A stretch of 32,130 bases of DNA from an uncultured Cytophaga sp. (GCF_937863595.1 NZ_CALMGQ010000156.1:1-32130); one strand, 5' to 3'; shown: positions 23,618 to 32,130, counted from the stretch's first letter. Notes: generated by a model not told the origin, from the letters alone. Translations and numbers: made by a program.

Positions 23618-24649
23618 TTACTTAAATAATAATATACATGAACCAGTAATAATAATATTTATGATTGCCAATGGTATCATGATTTTCCAACCAAGATTCA
23701 TTAATTGATCATAACGGAAACGCGGCAATGTCCATCTTACCCACATGAATAAGAATATAAACATGACAATCTTAAAGAAGAAGAAGACAGTACCTAGAAT
23801 GGTAACTAGGTTGTGGTCTAAATTTAAGTATTCGATGTAAGGGATGTCGTATCCTCCAAAGAAGAATGCACTCATTACAGCAGAAGATATAAACATGTTT
23901 ATATATTCTGAGAACAGATACAACCCTAATTTCATAGAAGAATACTCGGTGTGGTATCCACCAATTAACTCTGCTTCACATTCAGGCAAATCAAATGGTG
24001 TTCTGTTACATTCAGCAAAAGCGCAAATCATGAAGATAAAGAATCCCAATGGTTGATATACGATATTCCAATGCCCAGTTGTTTGTTGTTGTACAATCTC
24101 ACCAACACTTAACGTCCCTGTCGTCATGATTAACGCAATGATGGATAATCCCATTGCAATTTCATAACTAATCATTTGAGAAGATGCACGAATAGCCCCC
24201 ATTAAAGAGAACTTGTTATTTGAAGCCCATCCACCAATCATTACACCATATACACCTATAGAAACAACAGCAAATATGTATAACACACCGATGTTAATGT
24301 CTGTTACCTGTAATTTAACGATTGAATCAGCCATCTCTAATGTACCTCCCCAAGGGATAACAGCTCCTGTCATACATGCAGTTAGCATCGCTAATGACGG
24401 TCCAAGAATAAATAAGAACTTATTTGCAGAGCTTGGTATAATTTCTTCTTTCATAAAGAACTTAACTCCATCTGCTAATGGTTGTAATAATCCAAACGGG
24501 CCAGCTCTATTGGGCCCTATACGATCTTGTAGTACAGCTGAAACCTTACGTTCTGCATATGTACTATACATTGCTATAACTAACGATATTGTAAATACCG
24601 CAACAACAATGATTGTCTTTTCAAGTAAAAACTCAACGGGTATTTCCAT
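23618..24649 (-). CDS. nuoH: NADH-quinone oxidoreductase subunit H
   Basis: This 343-residue membrane subunit forms much of the quinone-binding chamber. Supporting stretches are ERKVSAVLQDRIGPNRAGP followed by FGLLQPLADGVKFFMKEE, ASSQMISYEIAMGLS, FAECNRTPFDLPECEAELI, HTEYSSMKLGLYLFSEY, and RWTLPRFRYDQLMNLGWK. All conserved acidic and arginine residues expected in these loops are visible. Its ATG lies 17 bases inside the 3' end of nuoG, so the two are probably translationally coupled. Confidence 0.96.
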   Translation of the reverse strand: MEIPVEFLLEKTIIVVAVFTISLVIAMYSTYAERKVSAVLQDRIGPNRAGPFGLLQPLADGVKFFMKEEIIPSSANKFLFILGPSLAMLTACMTGAVIPWGGTLEMADSIVKLQVTDINIGVLYIFAVVSIGVYGVMIGGWASNNKFSLMGAIRASSQMISYEIAMGLSIIALIMTTGTLSVGEIVQQQTTGHWNIVYQPLGFFIFMICAFAECNRTPFDLPECEAELIGGYHTEYSSMKLGLYLFSEYINMFISSAVMSAFFFGGYDIPYIEYLNLDHNLVTILGTVFFFFKIVMFIFLFMWVRWTLPRFRYDQLMNLGWKIMIPLAIINIIITGSCILLFK

Positions 24650-25604
24650 ATCCTAAATTCTTCGGTGCTTCAACTTTAATTCCTTTTTGATATTTATTCA
24701 ATGATATCACAGAGTGACGTTCAATTGCTCTTGGGCCATCAATAACCCAATCTGTAATTTTTTTGTTTTCAAAACGACAATCGTTACAAATCCAATCTTC
24801 TACTTCGCCGTATTTATCTTTTCTACCTGTTACACGGAATACTTCGCTATCACTTAACCAAACGGTAGCTTTTCCAGCGCACTTTTTACAGTCTCTGTGT
24901 GCTTCCATTGGTTTTACAAACCATACACGAGATTTGAAGCGGAATGTTTTATCTGTCAATGCTCCCACAGGACAAACGTCAATTACGTTACCTGAGAAAT
25001 CATTATCAATCACATTTTCTATGTAGGTTGATATTTCAGCTCTGTCTCCACGGAACATGATCCCATGAACACGTTTATCCGTAATTTGATCTGCAACATA
25101 AATACAACGATAACATAAAATGCAACGCGTCATGTGCAATTGAATTTTATCTCCAATATCTATACGATCAAATGTTCTACGTGCTTCTTCATATCGAGAA
25201 CGTGCAGCACCATGCTCATAGGATAAATCTTGTAAATGACATTCACCTGCTTGATCACAAATTGGGCAATCGAGTGGGTGATTAATCAACAAGAATTCAA
25301 CTACGCCTTTACGCGCTTCTAAGACTTTTGGTGATGTTAAGTTTTTAACTTCCATTCCGTCCATGATAGGAGTAGAGCAAGAAGCCACAAGCTTAGGCAT
25401 CGGGCGCGGATCTTTTTCAGAACCTTTAGATACTTCAACCAAACATGTTCTGCATTTACCACCGCTTCCTTTTAATTTGGAATAGTAGCACATTGCAGGA
25501 GGAACTAATGAACCGCCTATTTGTCTAGCGGCATTCAATATTGTTGTTCCAGCTTCAACTTCAGTTGTTTCGCCGTCTATTGTTATTTTGAACAGTTGTG
25601 ACAT
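24633..25604 (-). CDS. nuoG: NADH-quinone oxidoreductase subunit G, short form
   Basis: The peripheral-arm iron-sulfur subunit has only 323 residues, against about 700-900 in E. coli or Thermus. N1b ligands are C39, C51, C54 and C76. N5 ligands are H109, C113, C116 and C122 (HPLDCPICDQAGECH). N4 ligands are C161, C164, C167 and C211 (CILCYRC, then CPVGAL). After these come two CxxC pairs, C239/C242 and C273/C276 (DCKKC, then WICNDC), and the large molybdopterin-oxidoreductase-like domain is absent. Short NuoG proteins are known in Bacteroidota, so this is probably not a truncation. The stop is TGA, and the tail overlaps nuoH by 17 bases. Confidence 0.93.
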   Translation of the reverse strand: MSQLFKITIDGETTEVEAGTTILNAARQIGGSLVPPAMCYYSKLKGSGGKCRTCLVEVSKGSEKDPRPMPKLVASCSTPIMDGMEVKNLTSPKVLEARKGVVEFLLINHPLDCPICDQAGECHLQDLSYEHGAARSRYEEARRTFDRIDIGDKIQLHMTRCILCYRCIYVADQITDKRVHGIMFRGDRAEISTYIENVIDNDFSGNVIDVCPVGALTDKTFRFKSRVWFVKPMEAHRDCKKCAGKATVWLSDSEVFRVTGRKDKYGEVEDWICNDCRFENKKITDWVIDGPRAIERHSVISLNKYQKGIKVEAPKNLGYGNTR

Positions 25605-25619
25605 AATTTGAGCCTGAAT

Positions 25620-26966
25620 TTAAACTGTTGCTGTTTTATAATTAGGAAGGTGAGCCTTACGACTACCTTTTACTTTGTCCGCATGTTTAACATGGTATTC
25701 AAATTCGTCACGGAAGTGTCGAATTGCTGCAGCTACTGGCCATGCTGCTGCATCACCAAGTGGACAAATTGTATTGCCTTCTATTTTTGAAGCGATCTCT
25801 ACTAATAAATCAATATCGTGCATGTGTCCGTGACCGAACTCTAATCTGTGTAGTACTTTTTCCATCCACCCTGTTCCTTCACGGCATGGGCTGCATTGTC
25901 CACAAGATTCATGATGATAGAAACGTGCCAGTGTCCATGTATTATGAACAATACATGTTGTTTCATCCATGGCAATGAAGCCGCCAGAACCAAGCATTGT
26001 ACCTGTTGCAAACCCACCTTCAGAAAGTGATTCGTAACTCATTAAACGCGGTTCGCCAGCTGCATTTTTTAAGAATAATTCTCCAGGTAAAATAGGCACA
26101 GAAGAACCTCCAGCAATAACCGCTTTCAATTCATGACCGGCTCTAATTCCACCACAATATTCATCTGAATTTAAAAATTCATCTACGGGTAAACCTAAAT
26201 CGATTTCATATACACCTGGTCTATTGATATGACCACATGCTGATATTAATTTAGTTCCTGTACTTTTTCCTATACCAAGTTTTGCATATTCATCTCCACC
26301 CATATTTAGAATAGGGACTACCGTTGCTAATGTTTCAACATTATTCACTACAGTAGGACAGTTGTAAAGTCCAGAGATAGCAGGGAAGGGAGGTTTAATA
26401 CGCGGATTGCCACGTTTACCTTCTAACGATTCTAGCAATGCTGTTTCTTCACCACAGATGTAGGCGCCAGCACCATTATTCACATAGATTTCAAGATCGA
26501 ATCCTGAACCTAAAATATTCTTACCTAAGAATCCTGCATTCTTTGCTTCAGCAATTGCTTTTTCAAGAATACCAACGATCCATTTGTATTCTCCACGAAT
26601 GTATATGTAGGTACTGTTTGATCCTAAAGAGTAACTTGATACAATTAAACCTTCAATTAAAATATGAGGATTCTTTTCCATCAAATAACGATCCTTGAAT
26701 GTTCCAGGTTCGCTTTCATCTGCATTGCAAACAAGATATCGTGGGTTGTTTGATTTTCTGTCTAAGAAACTCCATTTCATTCCCGTAGGGAAACCTGCAC
26801 CACCACGACCGCGAAGACCAGACTTCTTAACTTCCTCCATAACTTCGTCTGGAGACATTGTTTTCAAAGCCTTTTCAACTGCACGATAGCCGCCTTTTGA
26901 ACGGTATACGTCGTATGTTTCAATGCCGGGAACATGAATATGTTCAAGTAGTAATTTTGTCGCCAT
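25620..26966 (-). CDS. nuoF: NADH-quinone oxidoreductase subunit F
   Basis: This 448-residue NADH dehydrogenase subunit holds FMN, the NADH site and cluster N3. The glycine-rich GLRGRGGAGFPTGMKW (50-65) and NADESEPGTFKDRYLM form the nucleotide sites, and ICGEETALLESLEGKRGNPR completes the FMN pocket. The N3 ligands are C355, C358 and C361 (SCGQCSPCREG) with C401. The start codon overlaps the nuoE stop (TAATG). Confidence 0.97.
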   Translation of the reverse strand: MATKLLLEHIHVPGIETYDVYRSKGGYRAVEKALKTMSPDEVMEEVKKSGLRGRGGAGFPTGMKWSFLDRKSNNPRYLVCNADESEPGTFKDRYLMEKNPHILIEGLIVSSYSLGSNSTYIYIRGEYKWIVGILEKAIAEAKNAGFLGKNILGSGFDLEIYVNNGAGAYICGEETALLESLEGKRGNPRIKPPFPAISGLYNCPTVVNNVETLATVVPILNMGGDEYAKLGIGKSTGTKLISACGHINRPGVYEIDLGLPVDEFLNSDEYCGGIRAGHELKAVIAGGSSVPILPGELFLKNAAGEPRLMSYESLSEGGFATGTMLGSGGFIAMDETTCIVHNTWTLARFYHHESCGQCSPCREGTGWMEKVLHRLEFGHGHMHDIDLLVEIASKIEGNTICPLGDAAAWPVAAAIRHFRDEFEYHVKHADKVKGSRKAHLPNYKTATV

Positions 26967-27499
26967 TAGATTGCGTATTTTTTAAATGGATCAAAATCGG
27001 GCTGACCAAATACTTCGATTATTTTATCAATCTTTTCTTTCGTCAAATTTTCATAATAATACGTGCCAATTTGTGCCATTGGTGCACTACCACATGAACC
27101 CATGCATTCAACTGCTTTAATGGTGTATTTACCATCTGCGGTTGTTTGATTCACTTTTATGCCTAATTTACTTTCAGTATATTCAATTAATTCTTCAATA
27201 CCATTTAAGCAACATGGACCTGTTTGACAAAATTCAAACATACATTTGCCCACTGGCTTTAGGTTGTACATGGAGTAGAAGGATGCTACTTCATAAACTT
27301 CAATAGGAGCAATATTTAATAATGTTGCTACATAATCCATTAGAGGAGCAGGCAACCATCCACCTAATTCATCTTGCGCCATATGCAAAATAGGTAGTAA
27401 AGCCGATTTCTGCTTGCCTTCCGGATAACGAGCTTTCATCTCCTGAATTTTTTTCAGACTGGATTCTGAAAACTGGAATTGCTGTTGTGTTTGTTCCAT
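26966..27499 (-). CDS. nuoE: NADH-quinone oxidoreductase subunit E
   Basis: This 177-residue thioredoxin-like subunit carries the [2Fe-2S] cluster N1a on C91 and C96 (EFCQTGPCCLNG) and C132 and C136 (VECMGSCGSAP). The extra C97 is not a normal ligand. The N-terminal helical bundle (LLPILHMAQDELGGWLP) is typical. It lies 12 bases after nuoD and overlaps nuoF by one base. Confidence 0.96.
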   Translation of the reverse strand: MEQTQQQFQFSESSLKKIQEMKARYPEGKQKSALLPILHMAQDELGGWLPAPLMDYVATLLNIAPIEVYEVASFYSMYNLKPVGKCMFEFCQTGPCCLNGIEELIEYTESKLGIKVNQTTADGKYTIKAVECMGSCGSAPMAQIGTYYYENLTKEKIDKIIEVFGQPDFDPFKKYAI

Positions 27500-27511
27500 C
27501 CGTTTATATAA

Positions 27512-28732
27512 TTAAGCGTCCATTTCACCTGCAATCAGGTTCAGACTACTCATTGTAACTACTGCATCAGAAATAAATTGACCTTTAACTAATTCTGGGA
27601 ATGCTTGATAATAAATGAAACAAGGTCTACGGAAATGTAATCTATATGGAGTTCTTCCGCCATCACTAACAAGGTAGAAACCTAATTCTCCATTACCACC
27701 TTCAATAGAATGGTACACTTCGCCTTTAGGGATTTCTGTTTCACCCATTACAATTTTAAAGTGATAAATCAATGCTTCCATTTGAGAAAACACGTCTTCT
27801 TTTGGAGGAAGATAGAAGTCTGGCACTTCTGCATGATAAACACCTTTTGGTAAAGCTTTGATTTTTTCCATCGCTTGACGGATAATACTTAAGCTTTCCC
27901 ACATTTCTTTATTACGAACCATAAAACGGTCGTATGTATCACCATTTATTCCAATAGGAATAGAGAAATCAAAGTCTTGATATGAACTGTAAGGAGACGT
28001 TACACGAACATCATAATCAACACCTGCTGCTCTTAAGTTAGGGCCCGTAAAGCCATAGTTTAATGCACGTTCAGCTGTAATAGCACCTGTGCCAATTGTT
28101 CTGTCCATGAAAATTCTATTTCTATTAAATAGGTTTTCAAATTCAGTTAATACAGCAGGATAGTCATCTAAAAACTTATCAATTTTGCGTATCGCTATGT
28201 CATTGAAATCTCTTTCAAAGCCACCAATTCTGCCCATGTTTGTTGTTAATCTAGCTCCACAAATTTCTTCGTAGATTTCATAAATTTGCTCACGTGATTG
28301 CATGATGTATAAGAAGCCAGTAAAAGCTCCTGCATCTACACCGAGAATCGAATTACAAATTAAGTGATCGGAGATGCGTGCTAATTCCATCACAACTACG
28401 CGCATATACTCTACACGCTTGGGTAATTCAATACCTACCAATTTTTCAACTGTCATATGCCATCCCATATTGTTCAACGGGGATGAACAATAGTTCATAC
28501 GATCGGTTAGTGTTGTGATTTGATAATAGGCTCTACGTTCTGCTATCTTTTCAAATGCTCTATGTATATAACCAACAGTTGGCACCGCATTCATGATGCG
28601 TTCACCATCCATTGTTAAAATATTCTGAAATACACCGTGTGTTGCTGGATGCGTAGGACCTAAATTTAACGTAGTAAAATGGTCTGTGTCGGTGTGGTCG
28701 AGTTCGTGCTTATTTCCGCTTGTAGTGATCAT
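27512..28732 (-). CDS. nuoD: NADH-quinone oxidoreductase subunit D
   Basis: This 406-residue subunit is related to the large subunit of NiFe hydrogenases and lines the quinone site with NuoB. It contains LGPTHPATHGVFQNIL (the conserved His loop), GYIHRAFEKIAERR, DRMNYCSSPLNN, RIGGFERDF and VYHSIEGGNGELGFYLVSDG, plus RLHFRRPCFIYYQAFPEL near the end. It is separate from nuoC, not fused as in E. coli. The spacing is 12 bases from nuoC. Confidence 0.97.
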   Translation of the reverse strand: MITTSGNKHELDHTDTDHFTTLNLGPTHPATHGVFQNILTMDGERIMNAVPTVGYIHRAFEKIAERRAYYQITTLTDRMNYCSSPLNNMGWHMTVEKLVGIELPKRVEYMRVVVMELARISDHLICNSILGVDAGAFTGFLYIMQSREQIYEIYEEICGARLTTNMGRIGGFERDFNDIAIRKIDKFLDDYPAVLTEFENLFNRNRIFMDRTIGTGAITAERALNYGFTGPNLRAAGVDYDVRVTSPYSSYQDFDFSIPIGINGDTYDRFMVRNKEMWESLSIIRQAMEKIKALPKGVYHAEVPDFYLPPKEDVFSQMEALIYHFKIVMGETEIPKGEVYHSIEGGNGELGFYLVSDGGRTPYRLHFRRPCFIYYQAFPELVKGQFISDAVVTMSSLNLIAGEMDA

Positions 28733-28744
28733 GTATCTATAAGA

Positions 28745-29248
28745 TTATCTACCAAAGAAAGAGTCATCTTTATCATGTCTTGTTGGATCTTCCAACGCAT
28801 ATTCTTTTCTCATTGGGAAGTATCCCAAATCATCCACATTTAAAATGCGAATTAAGTTCGGATGTCCTGTGAAAATGATTCCATAGAAATCGTATGTTTC
28901 TCTTTCCATCCAATTGGCAGATTGAAATAAACTCGTAGCAGAATCTATTACTGGGTCGGCTTTTGGAAAGAATGCTTTAATTCGAATTCGAACATTTTCA
29001 GGTAAGTTGTGTAAGTGATATACAACGCCTAATAAATCTTCCCCTTTGTTGTAATGTATGCCTGTAAGATCCGTTAAAAAAGTAAAGCCTAAAGATGCTT
29101 CATTGTATAGAAAATTCAACACATCCATATTGATTAATTTTTCTACAGTTATGGTTAGCATACCATATGATTCCTCAACGCTTTCAATTTTGTCACCAAA
29201 ACGAGTTTGTAAGGATTCTGTTATAAATTGATTTGTTAATGTAGCCAT
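28745..29248 (-). CDS. nuoC: NADH-quinone oxidoreductase subunit C
   Basis: From the ATG at 29248 the protein has 167 residues and starts MATLTNQFITE, 13 bases after the nuoB stop. An upstream in-frame ATG at 29314 would add 22 residues inside nuoB and is rejected. The C-terminal family signature is WMERETYDFYGIIFTGHPN, followed by DLGYFPMRKEYALED and a short tail ending in FFGR. NuoC is part of the connecting module of the peripheral arm and holds no cofactor. Confidence 0.93.
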   Translation of the reverse strand: MATLTNQFITESLQTRFGDKIESVEESYGMLTITVEKLINMDVLNFLYNEASLGFTFLTDLTGIHYNKGEDLLGVVYHLHNLPENVRIRIKAFFPKADPVIDSATSLFQSANWMERETYDFYGIIFTGHPNLIRILNVDDLGYFPMRKEYALEDPTRHDKDDSFFGR

Positions 29249-29261
29249 AAACGCGTTCGAA

Positions 29262-29807
29262 TTATTCTCCAATCTTGTAGTTAGCAAGTAATGCTTTGTA
29301 TTCAGGCGAGTCACGTCTGCGAACAGATTCTGTCGCAGCTAAGTCTTGAACACGCATTAATCCTTGTATGATTTGTTCTGGTCTTGGAGGGCATCCTGGA
29401 ACATATACATCAACAGGAATGATTCTGTCAATGCCTTGTAATACACTATATGTATCAAATATACCACCACTAGAAGCGCATGCTCCAACAGCAACAACCC
29501 ATTTAGGTTCGGCCATTTGTTCGTATACGTGTCTTAATACAGGACCCATTTTTTTAGCAATGGTACCCATTACTAAAAGCACGTCTGCTTGTCTAGGAGA
29601 GAAGCTTGGGCGTTCAGCACCAAAACGAGCTATGTCGTAAGTAGAAGCCATTGTTGCCATGAATTCTATTCCACAACATGAAGTTGCAAAAGGTAGTGGC
29701 CATAATGAGTTCTTTCTTGCTAACCCTACTATTGCATCGATCGATGATGCAAAGAAACCTGGGCCTTCAAAGCCATCAGGTTGTTCTTCCATTTTAATAT
29801 CACTCAT
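29262..29807 (-). CDS. nuoB: NADH-quinone oxidoreductase subunit B
   Basis: This 181-residue subunit binds the terminal cluster N2 next to the quinone site. The ligands are the tandem C44-C45 (SCCGIEFM), C110 (VGACASSGG) and C139 (VPGCPPRPEQI). LARKNSLWPLPFATSCCG and RFGAERPSFSPRQADVLLV are diagnostic. It begins 60 bases after nuoA; that small gap shows no strong hairpin. Confidence 0.97.
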   Translation of the reverse strand: MSDIKMEEQPDGFEGPGFFASSIDAIVGLARKNSLWPLPFATSCCGIEFMATMASTYDIARFGAERPSFSPRQADVLLVMGTIAKKMGPVLRHVYEQMAEPKWVVAVGACASSGGIFDTYSVLQGIDRIIPVDVYVPGCPPRPEQIIQGLMRVQDLAATESVRRRDSPEYKALLANYKIGE

Positions 29808-29867
29808 ATGAATGCTACGTGTTAAGGCTATTTTTTCTTAGATTATATAACAAAATATATCCTAAGA

Positions 29868-30248
29868 TTATTCCCAATCTAATGCTTTTTTCTTAATAAT
29901 ATAGATGAACCCAATTAAGAACGATGTCATAAATAATAACATTTTCATGAATCCGTCCCATTTGTTTGCTGCTTCTGCAAAGTGATTAAAATTCACCGCC
30001 CATGGGTAAAAGAAAATTACTTCAACATCAAACAACACAAATAAGGTTGCAACCAAAAAATATTTAATAGAGAATTGAACACGCGCATTTCCAACCGGAG
30101 TTAATCCAGATTCAAATGGGTCTAATTTGTGTTTGGTTTTTACTTTTGGACCTAAGATCCAACTTGATAAGATTGTGATAGTTACAAATCCTAGTGCAAC
30201 TAATAATTGTAGGATTATCGGAATGTATTCGTAAAATGTATCGCTCAT
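29868..30248 (-). CDS. nuoA: NADH-quinone oxidoreductase subunit A
   Basis: This is a 126-residue membrane subunit with three helices. The long first loop carries KLDPFESGLTPVGNARVQFS, the family signature beside the quinone channel. Helix 2 contains LVATLFVLFDVEVIFFYPW with the acidic pair used in proton transfer. It is the first gene of the nuo operon, whose fourteen genes follow the order A to N with C and D separate. A candidate promoter lies at 30285. Confidence 0.96.
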   Translation of the reverse strand: MSDTFYEYIPIILQLLVALGFVTITILSSWILGPKVKTKHKLDPFESGLTPVGNARVQFSIKYFLVATLFVLFDVEVIFFYPWAVNFNHFAEAANKWDGFMKMLLFMTSFLIGFIYIIKKKALDWE

Positions 30249-30284
30249 AATAAGTTTGCCTTATCTTTCCTCCTGTTAATAGTT

Positions 30285-30292
30285 CAAAAATA
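30285..30292 (-). promoter_or_regulatory. Candidate -7 element for the nuo operon
   Basis: On the minus strand this reads TATTTTTG, matching TAnnTTTG, 36 bases before the nuoA ATG. This would give a leader of about 30 bases. No clear -33 TTG is present. An AGGAGG-like run lies about 20 bases before the ATG, too far for a standard ribosome site. Confidence 0.35.
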
Positions 30293-30453
30293 TGCAAAAT
30301 CAGTTAAATAAAAAGGTTTTTGGCTTATTTATAATGTTTCTAAACGCTCTATTTTTCAACACCTAATTTAAAATCATTATGCATATTATTACATATAGGT
30401 GTTTAGACGTATAATTTCTGAAAATATATGTATTCTATTATTCCATTAAAGTG

Positions 30454-30461
30454 TATATTTG
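30454..30461 (+). promoter_or_regulatory. Candidate -7 element for the CNNM-type gene
   Basis: TATATTTG is an exact match to the Bacteroidota -7 consensus and is followed by GCGCTC. It lies 52 bases before the ATG at 30514, implying a leader near 45 bases. The -33 region is weak. Confidence 0.45.
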
Positions 30462-30513
30462 CGCTCTAACATACTGAATAGAATGAAAACAAACCATTCT
30501 GTTTTACTAAAAA

Positions 30514-31815
30514 ATGATATTCGCATATATATTTATTACCCTTTTTCTTGTTGCTCTTAACGGGTTCTTTGTTGCAGCTGAATTTGCAATTGTAAAAGTT
30601 CGGTCTTCCCAATTAGAAATTAAAGCATCATTAGGTAGTTCCCGAGCGCAGGTTTCTTTAGTTATATTAAAACAACTAGATGCATACCTCTCTGCTACTC
30701 AATTTGGTATAACTTTGGCTAGTTTGGGTTTAGGTTGGGCAGGTGAACGTGTAGTTATGCCATTAGTAATGGATTTTTTAACATTTTTCAATATTACTAT
30801 TTCAGAGTTATACATCCATGAAATATCTTTTGGTATTTCCTTTACACTTATTACAATTATGCATATTGTTTTTGGAGAGTTAGCTCCCAAATCAATTGCA
30901 ATTCAACGTGCAGAAAGTGTTACGTTGGCTATTGCTTATCCCTTACGTGTTTTCTATATCATTTTTAGCCCATTTATATATGTCTTAAATGGCTTCGCAA
31001 CGCTTATTTTAAAAATGTCTGGATTTTCTAATGTTGGTGAAAAGGAATTGTATTCTGCTGCTGAACTTGAACTGTTGATTGATCAAGGAAAACTCAGTGG
31101 TGCATTGAATCCAAATGAGCATCAATTAATTAAAAATGTTTTTGGGTTTATTGATGTTACTGTTCGACAAATAATGACACCTAGAACAAATATTAATGCA
31201 ATAGATATTGATTTGCCTTTGGAATATATATTAAATAAGGTTGTTCAAGAAGGGTATTCTAGATTACCCGTTTATAAAGATACGATTGATAATATTATTG
31301 GTGTTTTATACACGAAAGATTTATTAAAGATCATGAATAAGGGAGGGGATATTAATTTAGAAGCTGCTATGCGGGCGCCTTATTTCGTACCTGAAACTAA
31401 AAAAATCAATGAACTATTAAAAACACTACAAGCAAAACACATTCACATGGCTATCATTGTGGATGAATTTGGTGGTGTTTCTGGTATTGCAACCATAGAA
31501 GATGTAATTGAAGAATTAGTTGGTGAAATTCAAGATGAGCACGACGATGAAGCACCCGTTGTTGAACAAGTTTCAAATAATGAGTTTATTGTTAACGCAC
31601 AAGCAAATATTCAAGATGTAAACGAGCATTTACCCATCGCTTTGCCTGAAGGTGTAGAATACGATACAGTAGCAGGATTGATTATTAAAGTGTTCTCTAG
31701 AATACCAGATATTAGCGAAAAAATGACTTTTGAAGGGTATCAAGTTACTATATTGAAAAAGACTAAACAGTCTATTTTACTTGTTCGTTTGTATAAATTA
31801 GATCAAACGGAGTAG
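30514..31815 (+). CDS. CNNM/CorC-type membrane transporter with CBS pair (hemolysin-family protein)
   Basis: The 433-residue protein has an N-terminal DUF21 membrane domain (about 1-190, four hydrophobic segments; start MIFAYIFITLFLVALNGFFV, then AAEFAIVKVR; ATQFGITLASLGLGW; HIVFGELAPKSIAIQ). A tandem CBS domain follows (about 210-340; VRQIMTPRTNINAID, GYSRLPVYKDTIDNIIGVLY, HMAIIVDEFGGVSGIATIED). The C-terminal CorC/HlyC domain begins near ELVGEIQDEHDDE. Members transport Mg2+ or Co2+, and the older name hemolysin is misleading. The gene is divergent from nuo and ends at a hairpin terminator. The substrate is inferred from the family. Confidence 0.92.
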   Translation: MIFAYIFITLFLVALNGFFVAAEFAIVKVRSSQLEIKASLGSSRAQVSLVILKQLDAYLSATQFGITLASLGLGWAGERVVMPLVMDFLTFFNITISELYIHEISFGISFTLITIMHIVFGELAPKSIAIQRAESVTLAIAYPLRVFYIIFSPFIYVLNGFATLILKMSGFSNVGEKELYSAAELELLIDQGKLSGALNPNEHQLIKNVFGFIDVTVRQIMTPRTNINAIDIDLPLEYILNKVVQEGYSRLPVYKDTIDNIIGVLYTKDLLKIMNKGGDINLEAAMRAPYFVPETKKINELLKTLQAKHIHMAIIVDEFGGVSGIATIEDVIEELVGEIQDEHDDEAPVVEQVSNNEFIVNAQANIQDVNEHLPIALPEGVEYDTVAGLIIKVFSRIPDISEKMTFEGYQVTILKKTKQSILLVRLYKLDQTE

Positions 31816-31847
31816 GTTATCTTATAAATATGCTATATAAATACTTT

Positions 31848-31872
31848 ATGAGATAGTTTTTAACTATCTCAT
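31848..31872 (+). terminator. Intrinsic terminator after the CNNM-type gene
   Basis: ATGAGATAGTT, loop TTT, AACTATCTCAT forms an 11-bp perfect stem followed by TTTTATTT. It lies about 33 bases after the stop codon. Confidence 0.88.
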
Positions 31873-31998
31873 TTTTATTTAGTTGAAAATTATTGCATTA
31901 TTTTACTAAAAAATAGTACTGTTATTTTAGTTATAATTAAACTTCTTTTTATTATATTCGTTAAGTAAAAAGAGTTTGGGATTCTAAATAACAAATAA

Positions 31999-32130
31999 AT
32001 GGTAAAGAGTTTAGCAACAATCGGAATACTATTTTGTGTATTTTTAACATCTAGTTCATTTATTTCAGAAGTTCCAACAGTTAATAAAAAAGGCACATTT
32101 ACCTATTTTATTAATGGTAAACCATTCGTT
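31999..32130 (+). CDS. N-terminus of a secreted protein, cut by the window edge
   Basis: Forty-four codons are visible, from the ATG at 31999 to the last base. The peptide starts with a signal sequence, MVKSLATIGILFCVFLTSSS, cut probably near FIS-EVP. It continues VNKKGTFTYFINGKPFV, which looks like the first beta strands of an exported domain. There is no lipobox cysteine at the expected cut site. The family cannot be told from this fragment. Confidence 0.6.
   Translation, partial: MVKSLATIGILFCVFLTSSSFISEVPTVNKKGTFTYFINGKPFV

Noticed and set aside
29249..29314. Earlier ATG for nuoC inside nuoB
   Set aside because: It adds 22 residues that do not look like NuoC and would create a long overlap; the ATG at 29248 fits operon spacing.
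30264..30273. AGGAGG run before nuoA as a ribosome-binding site
   Set aside because: It is about 20 bases from the ATG, and Bacteroidota rarely rely on such sites.
1..32130. A defence island, prophage, transposon or secondary-metabolite cluster
   Set aside because: No integrase, transposase, restriction, toxin-antitoxin, phage or biosynthetic gene was found, and nearly every frame is accounted for by ordinary chromosomal genes.

Overview
The window looks like a chromosomal stretch of a Bacteroidota bacterium, most likely Cytophagales (a Cytophaga-like organism; the genus is a guess). The reasons are the low GC, TAnnTTTG-type -7 promoter elements, little use of Shine-Dalgarno sites, a short NuoG of the kind found in this phylum, a DUF6132-like small membrane protein and a PorT-like outer-membrane barrel. 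Almost everything is housekeeping. I see no phage, transposon, CRISPR array, tRNA or rRNA.

Layout. (1) 93-2320, minus: a DnaQ-like DEDDh exonuclease coupled by TAATG overlap to an Mpl/MurC-type peptidoglycan ligase. (2) 2545-4083, plus: replicative helicase DnaB with a strong hairpin terminator. (3) 4298-5017, plus: a small outer-membrane beta-barrel protein. (4) 5183-5803, minus: a class I methyltransferase broken by one in-frame TGA at codon 26, followed by a 255-bp block that I could not explain. (5) 6059-9072, minus: a compact five-gene reactive-sulfur operon made of an ArsR-type repressor with four cysteines, a TauE/SafE exporter, a CstB-like persulfide dioxygenase/rhodanese, a DUF6132-like membrane protein and thioredoxin. 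A clear palindromic operator lies upstream of the repressor. (6) 9261-10312, minus: a Pr6Pr-type membrane protein and a TPR protein. (7) 10470-12835, plus: etfB, etfA and a bifunctional-nuclease (DUF151) protein with a UVR tail. A pair of hairpins closes this operon and also serves the convergent gene. (8) 12956-13615, minus: a lysine/alanine-repeat histone-H1-like protein. (9) 13726-15709, plus: a DJ-1/PfpI protein and a PBP4-type D,D-carboxypeptidase. (10) 15771-16706, minus: a TerC/Alx metal exporter. (11) 16819-30248, minus: the complete fourteen-gene nuoA-N operon for respiratory complex I, ending in a DedA-family gene that overlaps nuoN. (12) 30514-31815, plus: a CNNM/CorC-type transporter with CBS domains. 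The first 44 codons of a secreted protein lie at the right edge.

How it works together. The nuo genes build the NADH:quinone oxidoreductase, and the ETF pair feeds electrons from acyl-CoA or similar dehydrogenases to the quinone pool. The sulfur operon plausibly senses persulfide through ArsR thiols, oxidises persulfide to sulfite, exports sulfite and sulfonate-like anions, and uses thioredoxin to reduce protein persulfides. That operon, the broken methyltransferase, the QLPLF clamp-binding motif on the exonuclease, the short NuoG with extra CxxC pairs and the nuoN-dedA coupling are the points most worth following. I did not find a plainly new system.
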